Shown piece after piece: positions 17,292 to 26,305 of a stretch of 64,000 bases of DNA (the stretch's first letter is position 1; each line of letters opens with the position of its first letter). Source of the DNA: Alphaproteobacteria bacterium (GTDB taxonomy: Bacteria; Pseudomonadota; Alphaproteobacteria; Micropepsales; Micropepsaceae). The position numbers were made by a program, and so were the translations under genes. The DNA is taken from contig JAFARO010000010.1 in assembly GCA_019245415.1 (NCBI GenBank), positions 143,340 through 207,339 of the forward strand, written 5' to 3'. A model generated the notes under the pieces. That model had not been told where the DNA came from. It searched no databases and saw only the letters and a list, made by a program, of their open reading frames with translations.

Positions 17292-17837
17292 TCAGCTGGC
17301 CCGCCGTGCCTGGCGCTCCATCCGGCGCACGACCAGCGGATGGAAGTGGCCGCGGTAGCGCGCCTGCACCACCGGCAGCTTCCAGTCCGAGGCGGAGAGC
17401 CGCCCGCGGCAGGTGCGCGCACCGCAGCGGCAGCGTTCGCAATCCCACAGATAGTCGTCCTCGTCGAAATTCCAGGTGCCCTGGTCGAGCGTGATCTCCT
17501 CGCCGGCGGCGATGTTGCGGCGCGCGACCAAGCTCACCTCGTCGGCGAGCCACGCATTGGCATCGCAGCAATGGTTGAGGTTCTCGTCGAGACTGGGGCG
17601 CGGATCGCTCCTGGACAGCGCCAGCCAGGTGCCGTCGGCGACCGCCCAGATCGAGCGCGGGCGATACAGCGCGCTGTCGATGCCGGCGCGGGTGATCGTC
17701 TCGCCGCCGAACTCCATCAGCTTCTCGCCGGTGCGGAACGGCTTGCCGGCGATCGCGCCCTCGCCATGGATGGCGGATTTGCCGCCGCGCAGCGCGGGAT
17801 GAATCCAGGATCGGGAGAGGTAGAGGCGCGTCAGCAT
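17292..17837 (-). CDS. SET domain-containing protein
   Basis: The 181-residue protein is almost only a SET domain: GKSAIHGEGAIAGKPFRTGE near residue 19, then LNHCCDANAW near 86 (the NHxCxPN-like core), ARRNIAAGEEITLDQG near 103, and a zinc-binding post-SET cluster CERCRCGARTCRG near 133. Lysine methyltransferase activity with S-adenosylmethionine is known for the family; the target is unknown. The start at 17837 gives a compact N-terminus. The frame is open to 18338, but that stretch is antisense to the PAS gene. Confidence 0.8.
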   Translation of the reverse strand: MLTRLYLSRSWIHPALRGGKSAIHGEGAIAGKPFRTGEKLMEFGGETITRAGIDSALYRPRSIWAVADGTWLALSRSDPRPSLDENLNHCCDANAWLADEVSLVARRNIAAGEEITLDQGTWNFDEDDYLWDCERCRCGARTCRGRLSASDWKLPVVQARYRGHFHPLVVRRMERQARRAS

Positions 17838-17966
17838 GGCCGGGCGAATCAACGATGGAGTCGTTCCAGGGTATGCAGAATTCGCATGCTTGGCGATCCG
17901 TGGACGGATGTCCCGGTTCGGCACCGCCGAACGAAGCGTTAACGAGGCGACGGCAATACTGCAGGG

Positions 17967-18548
17967 ATGAGCCTGCACGTCCTTCAACCCAAGTCGACAT
18001 TCGCGCCCGCGCGGTCGCGGTCGCCTGAAAGCCTGGCGTTCGAGGCGTTCTGGCGCGATCTTCCCAAGGACGGGCTTGTTCCCGCCCGCAGCGCCTTCCA
18101 TCCGCGCGACGCGGCGCAGTTCCTGCGCGATCTGCTGCTGGTCGAAGTGCCGCCGCCCGGCGCGCGCCGCATCAAGATCCGGCTTGCCGGATCCGGCTTC
18201 GAGGCGCAGGTGCGCGGAAGCATCACCGGCCACGATTATCTCGAGTTCCTGCCGCCACCTTATCACGACGCGGCGCTGCAATCGGCGCGCCTCATCGCCG
18301 GCCAGCCTTGCGGCTTGTGGCAGATGACCAACGTCCACTACCGCCGCGGCACGTCGCAGATGCTGGAGATCACCGCCTTCCCGCTCGGCGGCGGCGGCGG
18401 TAGAGCGCCGCTGATCGTGGCGCTCTCGCGCGGCACCGCCAGCTTCCAGATGGCCGCCCAGATCCCGGCAACGGTCATGATGGCCGACACCGCGCAGGAA
18501 TACGCCTTCCTGGACATCGGCGCCGGCGTACCCGCTTGGGACGCGTGA
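17967..18548 (+). CDS. PAS domain protein (PAS_5 type)
   Basis: The 193-residue protein matches the alphaproteobacterial PAS_5 group: FEAFWRDLPKDGLVPARSAFHP near residue 26, then LVEVPPPGARRIKIRLAGSG near 57, ITGHDYLEFLPP near 84 and LWQMTNVHYRRGTSQMLEI near 117. No output domain follows the PAS domain, so it probably acts through a partner. It is divergent from the SET gene across 129 bases. Confidence 0.75.
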   Translation: MSLHVLQPKSTFAPARSRSPESLAFEAFWRDLPKDGLVPARSAFHPRDAAQFLRDLLLVEVPPPGARRIKIRLAGSGFEAQVRGSITGHDYLEFLPPPYHDAALQSARLIAGQPCGLWQMTNVHYRRGTSQMLEITAFPLGGGGGRAPLIVALSRGTASFQMAAQIPATVMMADTAQEYAFLDIGAGVPAWDA

Positions 18549-18631
18549 CGCCGCCCTCGCTGGCGGCTGACCGGCGGGAGTTTTTGCTCGGATGAACCTC
18601 CCCCGCGCGGGAGGCGGACATCATCGCCCGG

Positions 18632-19051
18632 TCATGGCTCCTGGCGAATCTGGTCGACCTCGCGGTCGAGCCGGTTGAGCTCGTTGCGAATTTCCTGGCG
18701 GTCCCAGTACGGCAGGTTCCAGCCATGCTTCTGGAACTCGCGGGCCTGGTGCTGCCGAATTTGCTGCAGTTCGGCGAACAACGCCTGGGCGTCTTCGCGC
18801 TCGATCATGTCGTCGCGCACCGCCTGCCAGATTTCCCCGCGGATGTGTTGCTCCGCGCCACGGTACTCGGGGTAGCCGTAGAAGCTCGGGCCATACAAGG
18901 CGCCATAGCCGCCGTAGTAATCGCCTGTTCCGCGATCGTAGTAGGTGCCGCCGTCACGGTCGTAACCGCCATCGTAGTAGCCTTGCGCCAATGTGGGAGT
19001 GGCCAAGCCGGCCAGCGCCAAAACCGCCAAGCTCGTCGTGAGGATTTTCAT
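18632..19051 (-). CDS. Small secreted Gly/Tyr-rich protein, unknown function
   Basis: The protein has 139 residues. The signal peptide is MKILTTSLAVLALAGLATPTLA. A Gly/Tyr/Asp-rich stretch follows (YYDGGYDRDGGTYYDRGTGDY), then a charged helical half rich in Gln, Arg and Glu (EIRNELNRLDREVDQIRQ). AGGAG lies upstream of ATG 19051. The helical tail resembles other small periplasmic proteins of unknown function. Confidence 0.75.
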   Translation of the reverse strand: MKILTTSLAVLALAGLATPTLAQGYYDGGYDRDGGTYYDRGTGDYYGGYGALYGPSFYGYPEYRGAEQHIRGEIWQAVRDDMIEREDAQALFAELQQIRQHQAREFQKHGWNLPYWDRQEIRNELNRLDREVDQIRQEP

Positions 19052-19235
19052 CTTCTTCTCCTGTCGAGCGCGCGGTTCGAACCGCGCAACGACGGGATTG
19101 AGCGCGAAATCGTCTGAACGCTCGCGGAATCCGCCTTTCATCCGTCGTTCAGCTTCGCGGCGGGGATCTCATTCTCCAGCACCGCCACGTATCCGCATCG
19201 GTGCAGGACAGGGGAAAATATGTTTTGCACGGGAA

Positions 19236-19312
19236 TGGCGCACCCGGCAGGATTCGAACCTGCGACCTTCGCCTTCGGAGGGCGACACTCTATCCAGCTG
19301 AGCTACGGGTGC
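19236..19312 (-). tRNA. tRNA-Arg (anticodon CCG)
   Basis: The complement folds as a 77-base cloverleaf. The acceptor stem is GCACCCG / CGGGTGC, with discriminator G and encoded CCA. The anticodon stem TCGCC / GGCGA carries the loop CTCCGAA, so the anticodon is CCG (reads CGG). The T arm contains GGTTCGAATCC. Confidence 0.95.
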
Positions 19313-19350
19313 GTTAGGATCGCTGTATAGCCGCTCGTCCTGGAGATGTC

Positions 19351-20523
19351 ATGCGCCACTCCTTTCTCTCCTGCGCGCTCGCTGTCGCGTTCGCAGTCGG
19401 CGTCGCCGGCACCGCGGAGGCCGGGCGCGCAATCATCGTGCACGACTTCCAGGGCGGCGCCGACGGCGCCCATCCCTTTGGCGGAATGGTGCAGGACGCC
19501 TCGGGCGATTTTTATGGAACGACCGGCGCCGGCGGCGGCGGGCCCTGTGGCGGCGGCTGCGGCACGCTGTTCAAGATCGGCCGGCATGGCAGCCACACGG
19601 TGGTCTACGATTTCACCGGCGGCGCCGATGGCTACGCGCCCGATGCCGATCTGGTCGGCGATGCAAACGGCAACATCTACGGCACCACCGCCCAGGGCAA
19701 TTCCGGAGACGGCAGCATCTTCCTGCAGCCGCCCAAAGGCCCGCTCCAGGTGCTGCATAGCTTCGCCAGCGGCGAAGGCTCCCCGAGCGGACGGTTGTGG
19801 GTGGCGGCGAACGGCGACATCTACGGCACGACGATCAGCGGCGGCGCCGCCACGGACGGCACGATCTTCAAGCTGTCGGCGGGAACGCTGAGCACGCTCT
19901 ACACCTTTCGCGGCGAAGAGGACGGACGCTGGCCGCACGGCGTCGTCATGGATGGCGGCGGCACCCTCTTCGGCGCGACGCAGAACGGCGCCGATCCGAG
20001 CTGCAATTGCGGCGCGGTGTTCGCGCTCTCGCCGGACGGCGCGTTCTCGGTGCTGCACACCTTCCTCGGCAGGAAGGACGGCGGCCAGCCGGTCGGCGGC
20101 CTGACCTTGACGGCCGCGGGCATCGTCGGCACGGCGTATTACGGCGGCGACCGCCAAGGCAGCGGCGTGATCTTCCGCATCGCCGCCGATGGCAGCTTCA
20201 GCGTCCTGCACACCTTCACGCGACGGTCGGACGGCGCTCATCCCGCCGCCGTGCTGACGGCCGACAGCAGCGGCGATCTCTATGGCACGGCGCAGATGGG
20301 CGGCGGCTGCCGAGCGCTCGATCTGGGCTGCGGCACCGCGTTCCGGCTCGCTGCCGACGGCACATTCACGGTGCTGCACAAATTCGAAGACGGCAGCGAC
20401 GGCCGTTCACCGACCGCGCCGCTCATTCTCTCCGGCGCGAGCGTCTACGGAACCGCCGCCTGGGGCGGAACCGCCTGCACGAACGGGTGCGGCGTGGTCT
20501 TCCGCATCGCCAACAACAATTGA
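19351..20523 (+). CDS. Secreted GloVer-type tandem-repeat protein
   Basis: The protein has 390 residues with a signal peptide (SCALAVAFAVGVAGTAEA). It then has about eight copies of a 40-50 residue repeat whose core reads like DGAHPFGGMVQD, GDFYGTTGAGG, GTLFKIG, HTVVYDF. This is the Gloeo/Verruco repeat (choice-of-anchor GloVer family), predicted to form a beta-propeller-like surface protein. Repeats four and eight carry Cys pairs (CNCGAVF, CTNGCGVVF). No anchor is visible at the C-terminus. Confidence 0.85.
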   Translation: MRHSFLSCALAVAFAVGVAGTAEAGRAIIVHDFQGGADGAHPFGGMVQDASGDFYGTTGAGGGGPCGGGCGTLFKIGRHGSHTVVYDFTGGADGYAPDADLVGDANGNIYGTTAQGNSGDGSIFLQPPKGPLQVLHSFASGEGSPSGRLWVAANGDIYGTTISGGAATDGTIFKLSAGTLSTLYTFRGEEDGRWPHGVVMDGGGTLFGATQNGADPSCNCGAVFALSPDGAFSVLHTFLGRKDGGQPVGGLTLTAAGIVGTAYYGGDRQGSGVIFRIAADGSFSVLHTFTRRSDGAHPAAVLTADSSGDLYGTAQMGGGCRALDLGCGTAFRLAADGTFTVLHKFEDGSDGRSPTAPLILSGASVYGTAAWGGTACTNGCGVVFRIANNN

Positions 20524-20647
20524 AAGCGGCCCGGTTCCGGAAGCCTGCGTTGCCGGCGGCCATTTAACCTTCGCCGCGAAGGCACGCGCCGGGAACGCCG
20601 CGCGGCACAGGCCGTTTTCCTTACAGCCCATCAGCAAAGGATCCACC

Positions 20648-21148
20648 ATGACCGCCAAGCTCCTCCTCCTCGCCGCATCTGTCGCCGTCCTGGCCGCACT
20701 GCCCGCCTCCGCGGAGCCGCCCAGGCCGTTCCTCCTCAAGGCGATCCAGGGCGACAATGCGGAGATCCGGCTCGGCAAGCTGGCGCAGCGCAAGGCCGAG
20801 AACCGGCAGGTCCGTGATTTCGGCGCCACGCTCATCGACGACCACCGCATGGCGCGCGACCAGGCAAGCCAGGTGGCGCAGAGGCTGGGCATCGATCCGC
20901 CGTCCGGCGTCGCGCCGGAAGCAAAGCGCGAATATTCGAAGCTCGAAGGCATGTCCGGCCCGCGCTTCGACCGCGAATTCGTCTCCTATATGATCGGCGA
21001 CCACCAGAAGGACATCGCCGAGTTCAAGCGCGAGGCGCGAAGCGACAACGGCCCCGTGGGACGTCTGGCGCAGAAGCAATTGCCGACGCTCGAGAAGCAC
21101 CTGCACATCGCGGAGAACCTCGCCGATCAGCGCATCAGCCGGCGGTAG
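20648..21148 (+). CDS. DUF4142 periplasmic protein
   Basis: The 166-residue protein has a signal peptide (LLLLAASVAVLAALPASA) and a four-helix ferritin-like DUF4142 domain: AIQGDNAEIRLGKLAQRKAE near residue 32, FGATLIDDHRMARDQ near 58 and YMIGDHQKDIAEFKREA near 115. Family role unclear, often stress-linked. AAAGGA precedes the ATG. Transcription probably stops in the repeat at 21173-21272, which ends in a T run. Confidence 0.88.
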   Translation: MTAKLLLLAASVAVLAALPASAEPPRPFLLKAIQGDNAEIRLGKLAQRKAENRQVRDFGATLIDDHRMARDQASQVAQRLGIDPPSGVAPEAKREYSKLEGMSGPRFDREFVSYMIGDHQKDIAEFKREARSDNGPVGRLAQKQLPTLEKHLHIAENLADQRISRR

Positions 21149-21172
21149 CGAGACCAATCTAGCCGAAACAAT

Positions 21173-21272
21173 CGTCATTGCCCGGCTTGTCCGGGCAACC
21201 CATTTTTCTCAAACGCAAGAATTTGGGTCGCCCGCATAGTCCGTAGCGACAGCGTGCGGACGGGCGATGACG
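21173..21272 (+). repeat. Intergenic palindromic repeat, CGTCATCGCCCGG family, copy 1
   Basis: It begins CGTCATTGCCCGGCTTGTCC and ends GGACGGGCGATGACG, with an inner pair GGGCAACCCA / TGGGTCGCCC. The whole is one long interrupted inverted repeat. On the plus strand it is followed by TTTTTT, so it can act as the terminator of the DUF4142 gene. Copies 2 and 3 lie at 38226 and 47021. Confidence 0.8.
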
Positions 21273-21299
21273 TTTTTTGGTATGCGAAGAGGACCACCT

Positions 21300-22703
21300 T
21301 CACCCGCCGCCCAGCTCCTTCATCAGCCGGTAGGTGAATTCGATCGACTGGTAGAACGAGTCCATGGCGCGGCGTTCGTCTCGGCCATGGGCGCGCACGT
21401 CATTGATGTCCTCCCAGGCGCCGCTCACGCCGTAGCTAGGGATGCCGGCATTGCGGGTGAAGATCGAATCGCTGGCACCGGCCGCCATCGCCGGGATCAC
21501 CGGCTTGCCCGGCCACATCGAATGCACGACGGTCTCGACCGCATGCAGCAGCGCGGGTGTCGGCGGCGATTCGGGCCCGCTGACCACGTCGTTCGGCACG
21601 CTGACGGTCACGGCCTTGTCGGCCGCGACCTTCTCGAGCGTCGCTTTGGTCCCTCCCACGGTCTCGTCGGGCATGATGCGGCACTGGATGGTGGCTTCGG
21701 CGCGGGCCGGCAATGCGTTCTCCTGCACGCCCGCGCGCAGCATGGTGGCGACGCAGGTCGAATGCAGGATGGCGTTGAGCGCGGTGTCCTTCGCCAGCCG
21801 CGCCGCCGCCTTCGCGTCGACCTTTCCTTTGCTCAGCGCCAGCATGTCGGCGCGGCGCTGGCCGCTCTCGAACGCCGCGCGGCGCTGGAAATAGAGTCGC
21901 GTGGTGGCGTTGGTCTTGAAGGGGAACTGGAACTTGGACAGTCGCACCAGCGCGTCCGACAATTGGTAGATCGCGTTGTCGGGCCGTGGCTCGGAGGAAT
22001 GGCCGCCGCGATTGGTCACCGTCATGGTGTAGGTGACATAGGTCTTCTGGCTGGTCTCGATTCCGAAATCGAGCTTCTTGCCGGCGACGATCTCGCCGCT
22101 GCTGCCGTCGGGATTGATCACCAGGCCGGCATCGACCAGATCGCGATGCGCGCGCAGCAGGAAGGCCGGGCCGTCCTGCTCGAGGCCGACCTCCTCGTCC
22201 GCCGTGAACGCGGCGATGATGTCGCGGTCGGGGACAAAGCCCTCCTTCTTCAGGCGGATCAGCGATGCGGCGACCGCCGCGTCCTGGTCCTTCATGTCGG
22301 ATGTGCCGCGGCCGTAGAAATAGCCGTCCTTCTCGGTCAGCACGAAGGGCGGCACGGTCCAGTCCTCGGCTTTGGCCTCGACCACGTCCATGTGGCAGAT
22401 CCACATCACGGGTTTGCCCTTGCCCTTGCCGTGCAGGCGGACGACGAGATTGACCTGGTTGGGGTATTTGTCCTCCGGCACCAGCTTGACGTCTTCGGGT
22501 GCGAAGCCGTTGTCGAGGAAGGATTTGGCCAGGATGTCGGCGACGCCCTTGGTGCCGACATCGTGCACCGAATGCACTGCGATGATGTCGCGGAAGAGGT
22601 CGTGCGCGAGCTTCTGGTTTTCGGGCGGCGGCAGGAGGCCGGGCGCCGGTGCCGCGGCGAGCAGGAGCGGCGCCGCCAGGACGGCGAGAACGATCGGTTT
22701 CAT
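21300..22703 (-). CDS. M20 family metallopeptidase, exported
   Basis: The 467-residue protein has a signal peptide (PIVLAVLAAPLLLAAAPAPG) and an M20 carboxypeptidase-like body. The first metal motif is WICHMDVVEA near residue 102, the bridging Asp lies in GRGTSDMKDQ near 129, the catalytic Glu in FTADEEVGLEQ near 166, and the dimerisation-domain histidine in NRGGHSSEPRPDNA near 229. It hydrolyses peptides or N-acyl amino acids in the periplasm. AAAGGGG precedes ATG 22703, which overlaps the upstream gene's stop by 4 bases (ATGA). Confidence 0.88.
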   Translation of the reverse strand: MKPIVLAVLAAPLLLAAAPAPGLLPPPENQKLAHDLFRDIIAVHSVHDVGTKGVADILAKSFLDNGFAPEDVKLVPEDKYPNQVNLVVRLHGKGKGKPVMWICHMDVVEAKAEDWTVPPFVLTEKDGYFYGRGTSDMKDQDAAVAASLIRLKKEGFVPDRDIIAAFTADEEVGLEQDGPAFLLRAHRDLVDAGLVINPDGSSGEIVAGKKLDFGIETSQKTYVTYTMTVTNRGGHSSEPRPDNAIYQLSDALVRLSKFQFPFKTNATTRLYFQRRAAFESGQRRADMLALSKGKVDAKAAARLAKDTALNAILHSTCVATMLRAGVQENALPARAEATIQCRIMPDETVGGTKATLEKVAADKAVTVSVPNDVVSGPESPPTPALLHAVETVVHSMWPGKPVIPAMAAGASDSIFTRNAGIPSYGVSGAWEDINDVRAHGRDERRAMDSFYQSIEFTYRLMKELGGG

Positions 22704-23791
22704 CTGATCCCCTTTGCGTTCAAGGCGGCGAGCGCGGCACGCGTCACCTCCACGGCCTGCGGCCATACCATCATCTTCCATGCATCGGTATCGGGATTAA
22801 AGGCGGCGCGGATGTCGCGGCGGATGTCCTCGGCCAACGGATCGTCACCCTTCGCCACCGCATAAAGCCAGTTGTCGCGGCGCAGCGCCTGGAATGTCTC
22901 GCGCGTGGAGACGGTGCCGGCTTCGATCGCGGCGAAGGTCAGCTCGATGCCGTCCAGCCAGCGCGCGAAGGCTTTGTCGATGGTGCCGGTCAAGGGCGCA
23001 GACACGGATTCGCCCGCTTCGCTCGAGCGCACCCGCGCGCCCCACATCGCCTTGGCGCGGGCATAGGCGGGCGAGCCGGGCAGGTCTTCGCTGATCATCT
23101 CGCCATGGCCGTGCGGCCCAAGACCGGTATGGAAATCGATCACGATCAGCCGCTCGAGTGCGCCGAGCTCTTCGGAAACGACCTCGCGCAGCATGCGCGC
23201 GGACCAGCTCTGCGTCGCGCCGCCATAATAGAGGCCGTCGGCGAAGGCGTACTGGCCCTTGCTGATCGCCTCCTGCAGCGCGAAATCGCCATGGGCCTTC
23301 GCATAGGCCTTGAGCTTTGCGTTCGCGGCCTTGAGGGCGGCGGGCGCGAGGTCCTTGGGCGCGATCCATTCGGCGAGCGCGGCATAGTCCTCGTTCGCCG
23401 GCGGACTGGAATGGTCGACGAAGTTTCGGTTGATGTCGGCATTGTCCTCGTTGACGCGGCGGTCGAAGGAGAAGCCGTAGGGATTGAGCGCGTGCAGCAG
23501 CACGATCTTGGCACCGGGCGGCGCAGCCAGCACTCCCTCGCGCAGCATGCCGGTCTGCGCCGCCGAGCCGAAATAGCCTTCGACGCCATGCGTGCCGGAG
23601 ATCAGCAGCAACGCCGATTTGGCGTCGCGCGGGCCGATCACCGCGGTGTCGAGGAACAGCGTCTTGCCGTCGCGTCCCAGGGCGTCTGGATGCACCCGCG
23701 CCGTCGTGCCCACACCGGCCGCGGCGCAGGCGCTGAGGAAATTCGCGCGCGCGGCGCGGTAGTCGGGAGGGAAGTGGCGGGTTGCGTCCAT
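22700..23791 (-). CDS. DUF2817 (M14-like) family protein
   Basis: The 363-residue protein matches DUF2817, a group related to zinc carboxypeptidases: ISGTHGVEGYFGSAAQTGML near residue 66 (H and E ligands), LLHALNPYGFSFDRRVNEDNAD near 98 and IDFHTGLGPHGHGEM near 217. The start at 23791 (MDATRHFPPDYRAAR) fits the family. An ATG at 23830 is in frame but falls inside the repeat at 23826-23912. It forms an operon with the M20 peptidase, probably acting on related peptide substrates. Confidence 0.82.
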   Translation of the reverse strand: MDATRHFPPDYRAARANFLSACAAAGVGTTARVHPDALGRDGKTLFLDTAVIGPRDAKSALLLISGTHGVEGYFGSAAQTGMLREGVLAAPPGAKIVLLHALNPYGFSFDRRVNEDNADINRNFVDHSSPPANEDYAALAEWIAPKDLAPAALKAANAKLKAYAKAHGDFALQEAISKGQYAFADGLYYGGATQSWSARMLREVVSEELGALERLIVIDFHTGLGPHGHGEMISEDLPGSPAYARAKAMWGARVRSSEAGESVSAPLTGTIDKAFARWLDGIELTFAAIEAGTVSTRETFQALRRDNWLYAVAKGDDPLAEDIRRDIRAAFNPDTDAWKMMVWPQAVEVTRAALAALNAKGIR

Positions 23792-23825
23792 CGAGAGTGC
23801 GATCTTCTGAGCGGGAAGCGGATGG

Positions 23826-23912
23826 GTCATCCTTCGAGGCCCGCCGCGTCACCTTGAGGCGCGAGCGTAGCGAGCCTCGAAAGGCGACGCGACAGGCACC
23901 TCAGGATGACGC
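23826..23912. repeat. Intergenic palindromic repeat, GTCATCCTTCGAGG family, copy 1
   Basis: It begins GTCATCCTTCGAGG and ends CCTCAGGATGACGC, with an inner GCGAGCGTAGCGAGCCTCGA segment. It is clearly related to the element at 27435-27522 and lies between the DUF2817 and CHASE2 genes. Confidence 0.8.
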
Positions 23913-23941
23913 AACTTTTTTCAGCATCGACCAAACGCTCT

Positions 23942-26113
23942 TCAAGGCAAAGGCTGGCGGAAGGAGCCGTCCCAGTCGGGGTCGGGCGGGTGCTTTTCGT
24001 ACCAGCCGATGCGCGCGAGCTGGAGGTCGTAGAGCTTCTGGCTGGCGCCGGAGAGCTTGCGGCACTGGTCGATCAACTCGCGCGCCTTGTCCCATTGCTG
24101 GGTGCGCAGCGACTGGAAGATGTGATCGTGGAAGGTCGCGAGCGCGCGGAATTTGGGGCTGGCGCGCATCACCGGGTTGCCGAGCTGGGCATAGAGCTTG
24201 ACCGGGCCGGGGCCCACGCCGGTCGCGACGTAGTCGACTTCCAGGAAGGCGAAGCCGCGCTCGGCCGCCTTACGTGTCTCTTCGCTGACGATGATCGCGG
24301 GCCCATAGCCGCTCGACAGCGCCTGGATGCGCGCGGCCTGCGCCGAGCAGTCGCCGACGGCGCAATAGGTGGTGCGGCCATGGCTCTTGAAGCCGCCGAC
24401 GATCGCGGGGCCGGTCGAGATGCCGATGCCGATCTCGACCGGCGCCAGCGCGGTGCCGTCCATCAGCCGCTCATGGGTGATCACCTCGTTGACCTTGGCG
24501 ATGACCTCCATCATGCGCGCCGCCGCTTCGCAGGCATGGATGGCGTGCTCGCCATCGTCGAGCGGCGCGTTCCAGAAGCAGCTGAAGCCGTCGCCCGACA
24601 GCCGCTCGATGGTGCCGCGATGATTGAGGACCTCGTCCATCAGCGGCTTGAACACCCGCCCCAAGAGACGCGTGAAGGTCGCGGGATCGTCGCGGAAGGA
24701 CGCCGCCAGCGCCGCGAAGCCGCGCACGCCGCAGACCAGATAGCTCACCTCGCGCGCCTCGCCGTCGAGCTTGAGCAGCGCGGGCTTGCGCGCGATGCGC
24801 TGGATGACGGGGGGGCTCAAGGAATCGGCGAAGGCATCGTGCAGGCGCTTGCGCGCGGCCGACACTTCCACCAGACGCGCGCCGGCCGCGGCCGCGAAAA
24901 CCAATGCAAGTCCTGCTCCGGGCGCCAGCGCATCGAACAGCACATGGTTCGCGGTGAAGAGATTCCACGAGGCCGCGCCCGCTGCGGCGAGCGCTCCCAG
25001 GACGAAGGCGCCGGTCCACCAGATGCCGAAGCGCACGAAGACGAGGATAGCGGCCAGGCCCACCAGCAGGAGCAGCGCCAGCTCCGCCTTGGTCGCGGCG
25101 GCGGGGCGGCGCAGCACCTGGCCCAGAAACATCGATTGCAAAGCCTCGGCACGTATCCGCGCCAGGCTGCGCGCGCCGAACGGCGTCGGCGCGACATCGC
25201 CAGCCTGTCCGATATAGACGATCATGTGGCTGAGATCGCCGAGATCGGACGGCGTCAGCCCTGCGCTTTCATCCTTGGCGTACCAGAGCCACAGCGAAGC
25301 ATCGGGCGCGGTCACCAGATCGCGGCCATCCAGCTGAAGTGCTGCCGCGCCGCTGCCCTGGCCGAAAAGCGCACCGCTCTCACCGGCGCGCAGGCGCAGC
25401 GCGCGCTTGTTCTGGGCGACGCGCAACGCTTCGGCGTCGAGAGATGCGACCGCCGTGCCGTTGAGGCGGAAGGCGAGCGGAAGCCGACGCACGCTGCCGT
25501 CACGATCGCGGATCAAGTTCAGCGCGCCGCGGCCGGCGCTCGCATTGGCAAGCAGTGGAATCGGTCCTCGCGCACCGGCAAAATCGCGCGTTCGGGCGAA
25601 GGCGTCCGGCGGGCCGGCGATCCGTGAGGTCGCGGCAGCGATGCTCGAGGGCGTTTCGCTCAGCACATAGCCACTCACGGTCGCGATGTGGCTCAAGGCC
25701 AGCGCCAGCGCCTTGTCGGGCGAGGGCATGCCGAGCAGGGCAGCGCGTGCCTCGTCGAAACCTGGGCCGGGCGGGATGGCGCCCACCAGATTGGCCGGCG
25801 CGGCCGGATCCGCACCCTCCAGCGGGAATGCCAGCACGGCCATTTGCGCCCCATGGGCGCGCAGATCCCGCAGCAGCTGGGCGAGCTCGGCGTGCGACAT
25901 CGGTGCGATCTCGAGACTGCGCACCGAAAAGCCGGCTTCCGCGCGGGTGTCCTGCAGCGGCCGTGGATGGGCGCGCTGATAGCTGTCGAAGAGCCAGCCG
26001 CGCATGCCCGATGCCCAGCCGCTCCAGTCCGTGGCCAGCAGCCCCAAGGCCAGGCCAAGCGCCAGCAGCGGCAAAACCCAGATGCTTTGCGGGCGTTCGC
26101 GGAACAAGGTCAT
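23942..26113 (-). CDS. CHASE2 sensor protein with degenerate class III cyclase domain
   Basis: The 723-residue protein has an N-terminal membrane anchor, a periplasmic CHASE2 domain (about 35-320), two or three membrane helices (LALLLLVGLAAILVFVRFG, then FVLGALAAAGAASWNLF) and a cytoplasmic class III nucleotide cyclase domain (about 455-640). The cyclase core is altered. The first metal Asp (FxDxxGFT) is Gly in VCGVRGFA, and the transition-state Asn (VNLAAR) is Ala in CSAQAARI. The second Asp is kept in SGDGFSCFW. It may bind rather than make cyclic nucleotides. About 80 residues follow the domain. Confidence 0.85.
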   Translation of the reverse strand: MTLFRERPQSIWVLPLLALGLALGLLATDWSGWASGMRGWLFDSYQRAHPRPLQDTRAEAGFSVRSLEIAPMSHAELAQLLRDLRAHGAQMAVLAFPLEGADPAAPANLVGAIPPGPGFDEARAALLGMPSPDKALALALSHIATVSGYVLSETPSSIAAATSRIAGPPDAFARTRDFAGARGPIPLLANASAGRGALNLIRDRDGSVRRLPLAFRLNGTAVASLDAEALRVAQNKRALRLRAGESGALFGQGSGAAALQLDGRDLVTAPDASLWLWYAKDESAGLTPSDLGDLSHMIVYIGQAGDVAPTPFGARSLARIRAEALQSMFLGQVLRRPAAATKAELALLLLVGLAAILVFVRFGIWWTGAFVLGALAAAGAASWNLFTANHVLFDALAPGAGLALVFAAAAGARLVEVSAARKRLHDAFADSLSPPVIQRIARKPALLKLDGEAREVSYLVCGVRGFAALAASFRDDPATFTRLLGRVFKPLMDEVLNHRGTIERLSGDGFSCFWNAPLDDGEHAIHACEAAARMMEVIAKVNEVITHERLMDGTALAPVEIGIGISTGPAIVGGFKSHGRTTYCAVGDCSAQAARIQALSSGYGPAIIVSEETRKAAERGFAFLEVDYVATGVGPGPVKLYAQLGNPVMRASPKFRALATFHDHIFQSLRTQQWDKARELIDQCRKLSGASQKLYDLQLARIGWYEKHPPDPDWDGSFRQPLP

Positions 26114-26229
26114 CGGCCCCCGGCCTCTCGACGCGCAATCCTATCACGCCCTCAAGCACTTGGCGGAAGAGCGTGATGCGGTTGGAGGTGTCGCAGCAGG
26201 CTTCGTTTCTCCACCGATATGTCAAATGA

Positions 26230-26278
26230 ATGACGGAGGCGTCATTTTCCTTGCACTTTGCGGCGGAGTGCGTATCTT
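26230..26278 (+). promoter_or_regulatory. Palindromic operator and promoter of diiron gene 1
   Basis: The palindrome ATGACG GAGG CGTCAT (26230-26245) is followed after TTTCC by a -35-like TTGCAC (26251), a 16-base gap and a -10-like TATCTT (26273). The start codon is at 26306. The paralogous gene ending at 39922 has the same arrangement. Confidence 0.65.
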
Positions 26279-26305
26279 GGCCCTAAGCGAGCAGTGGAGC
26301 GTCTC

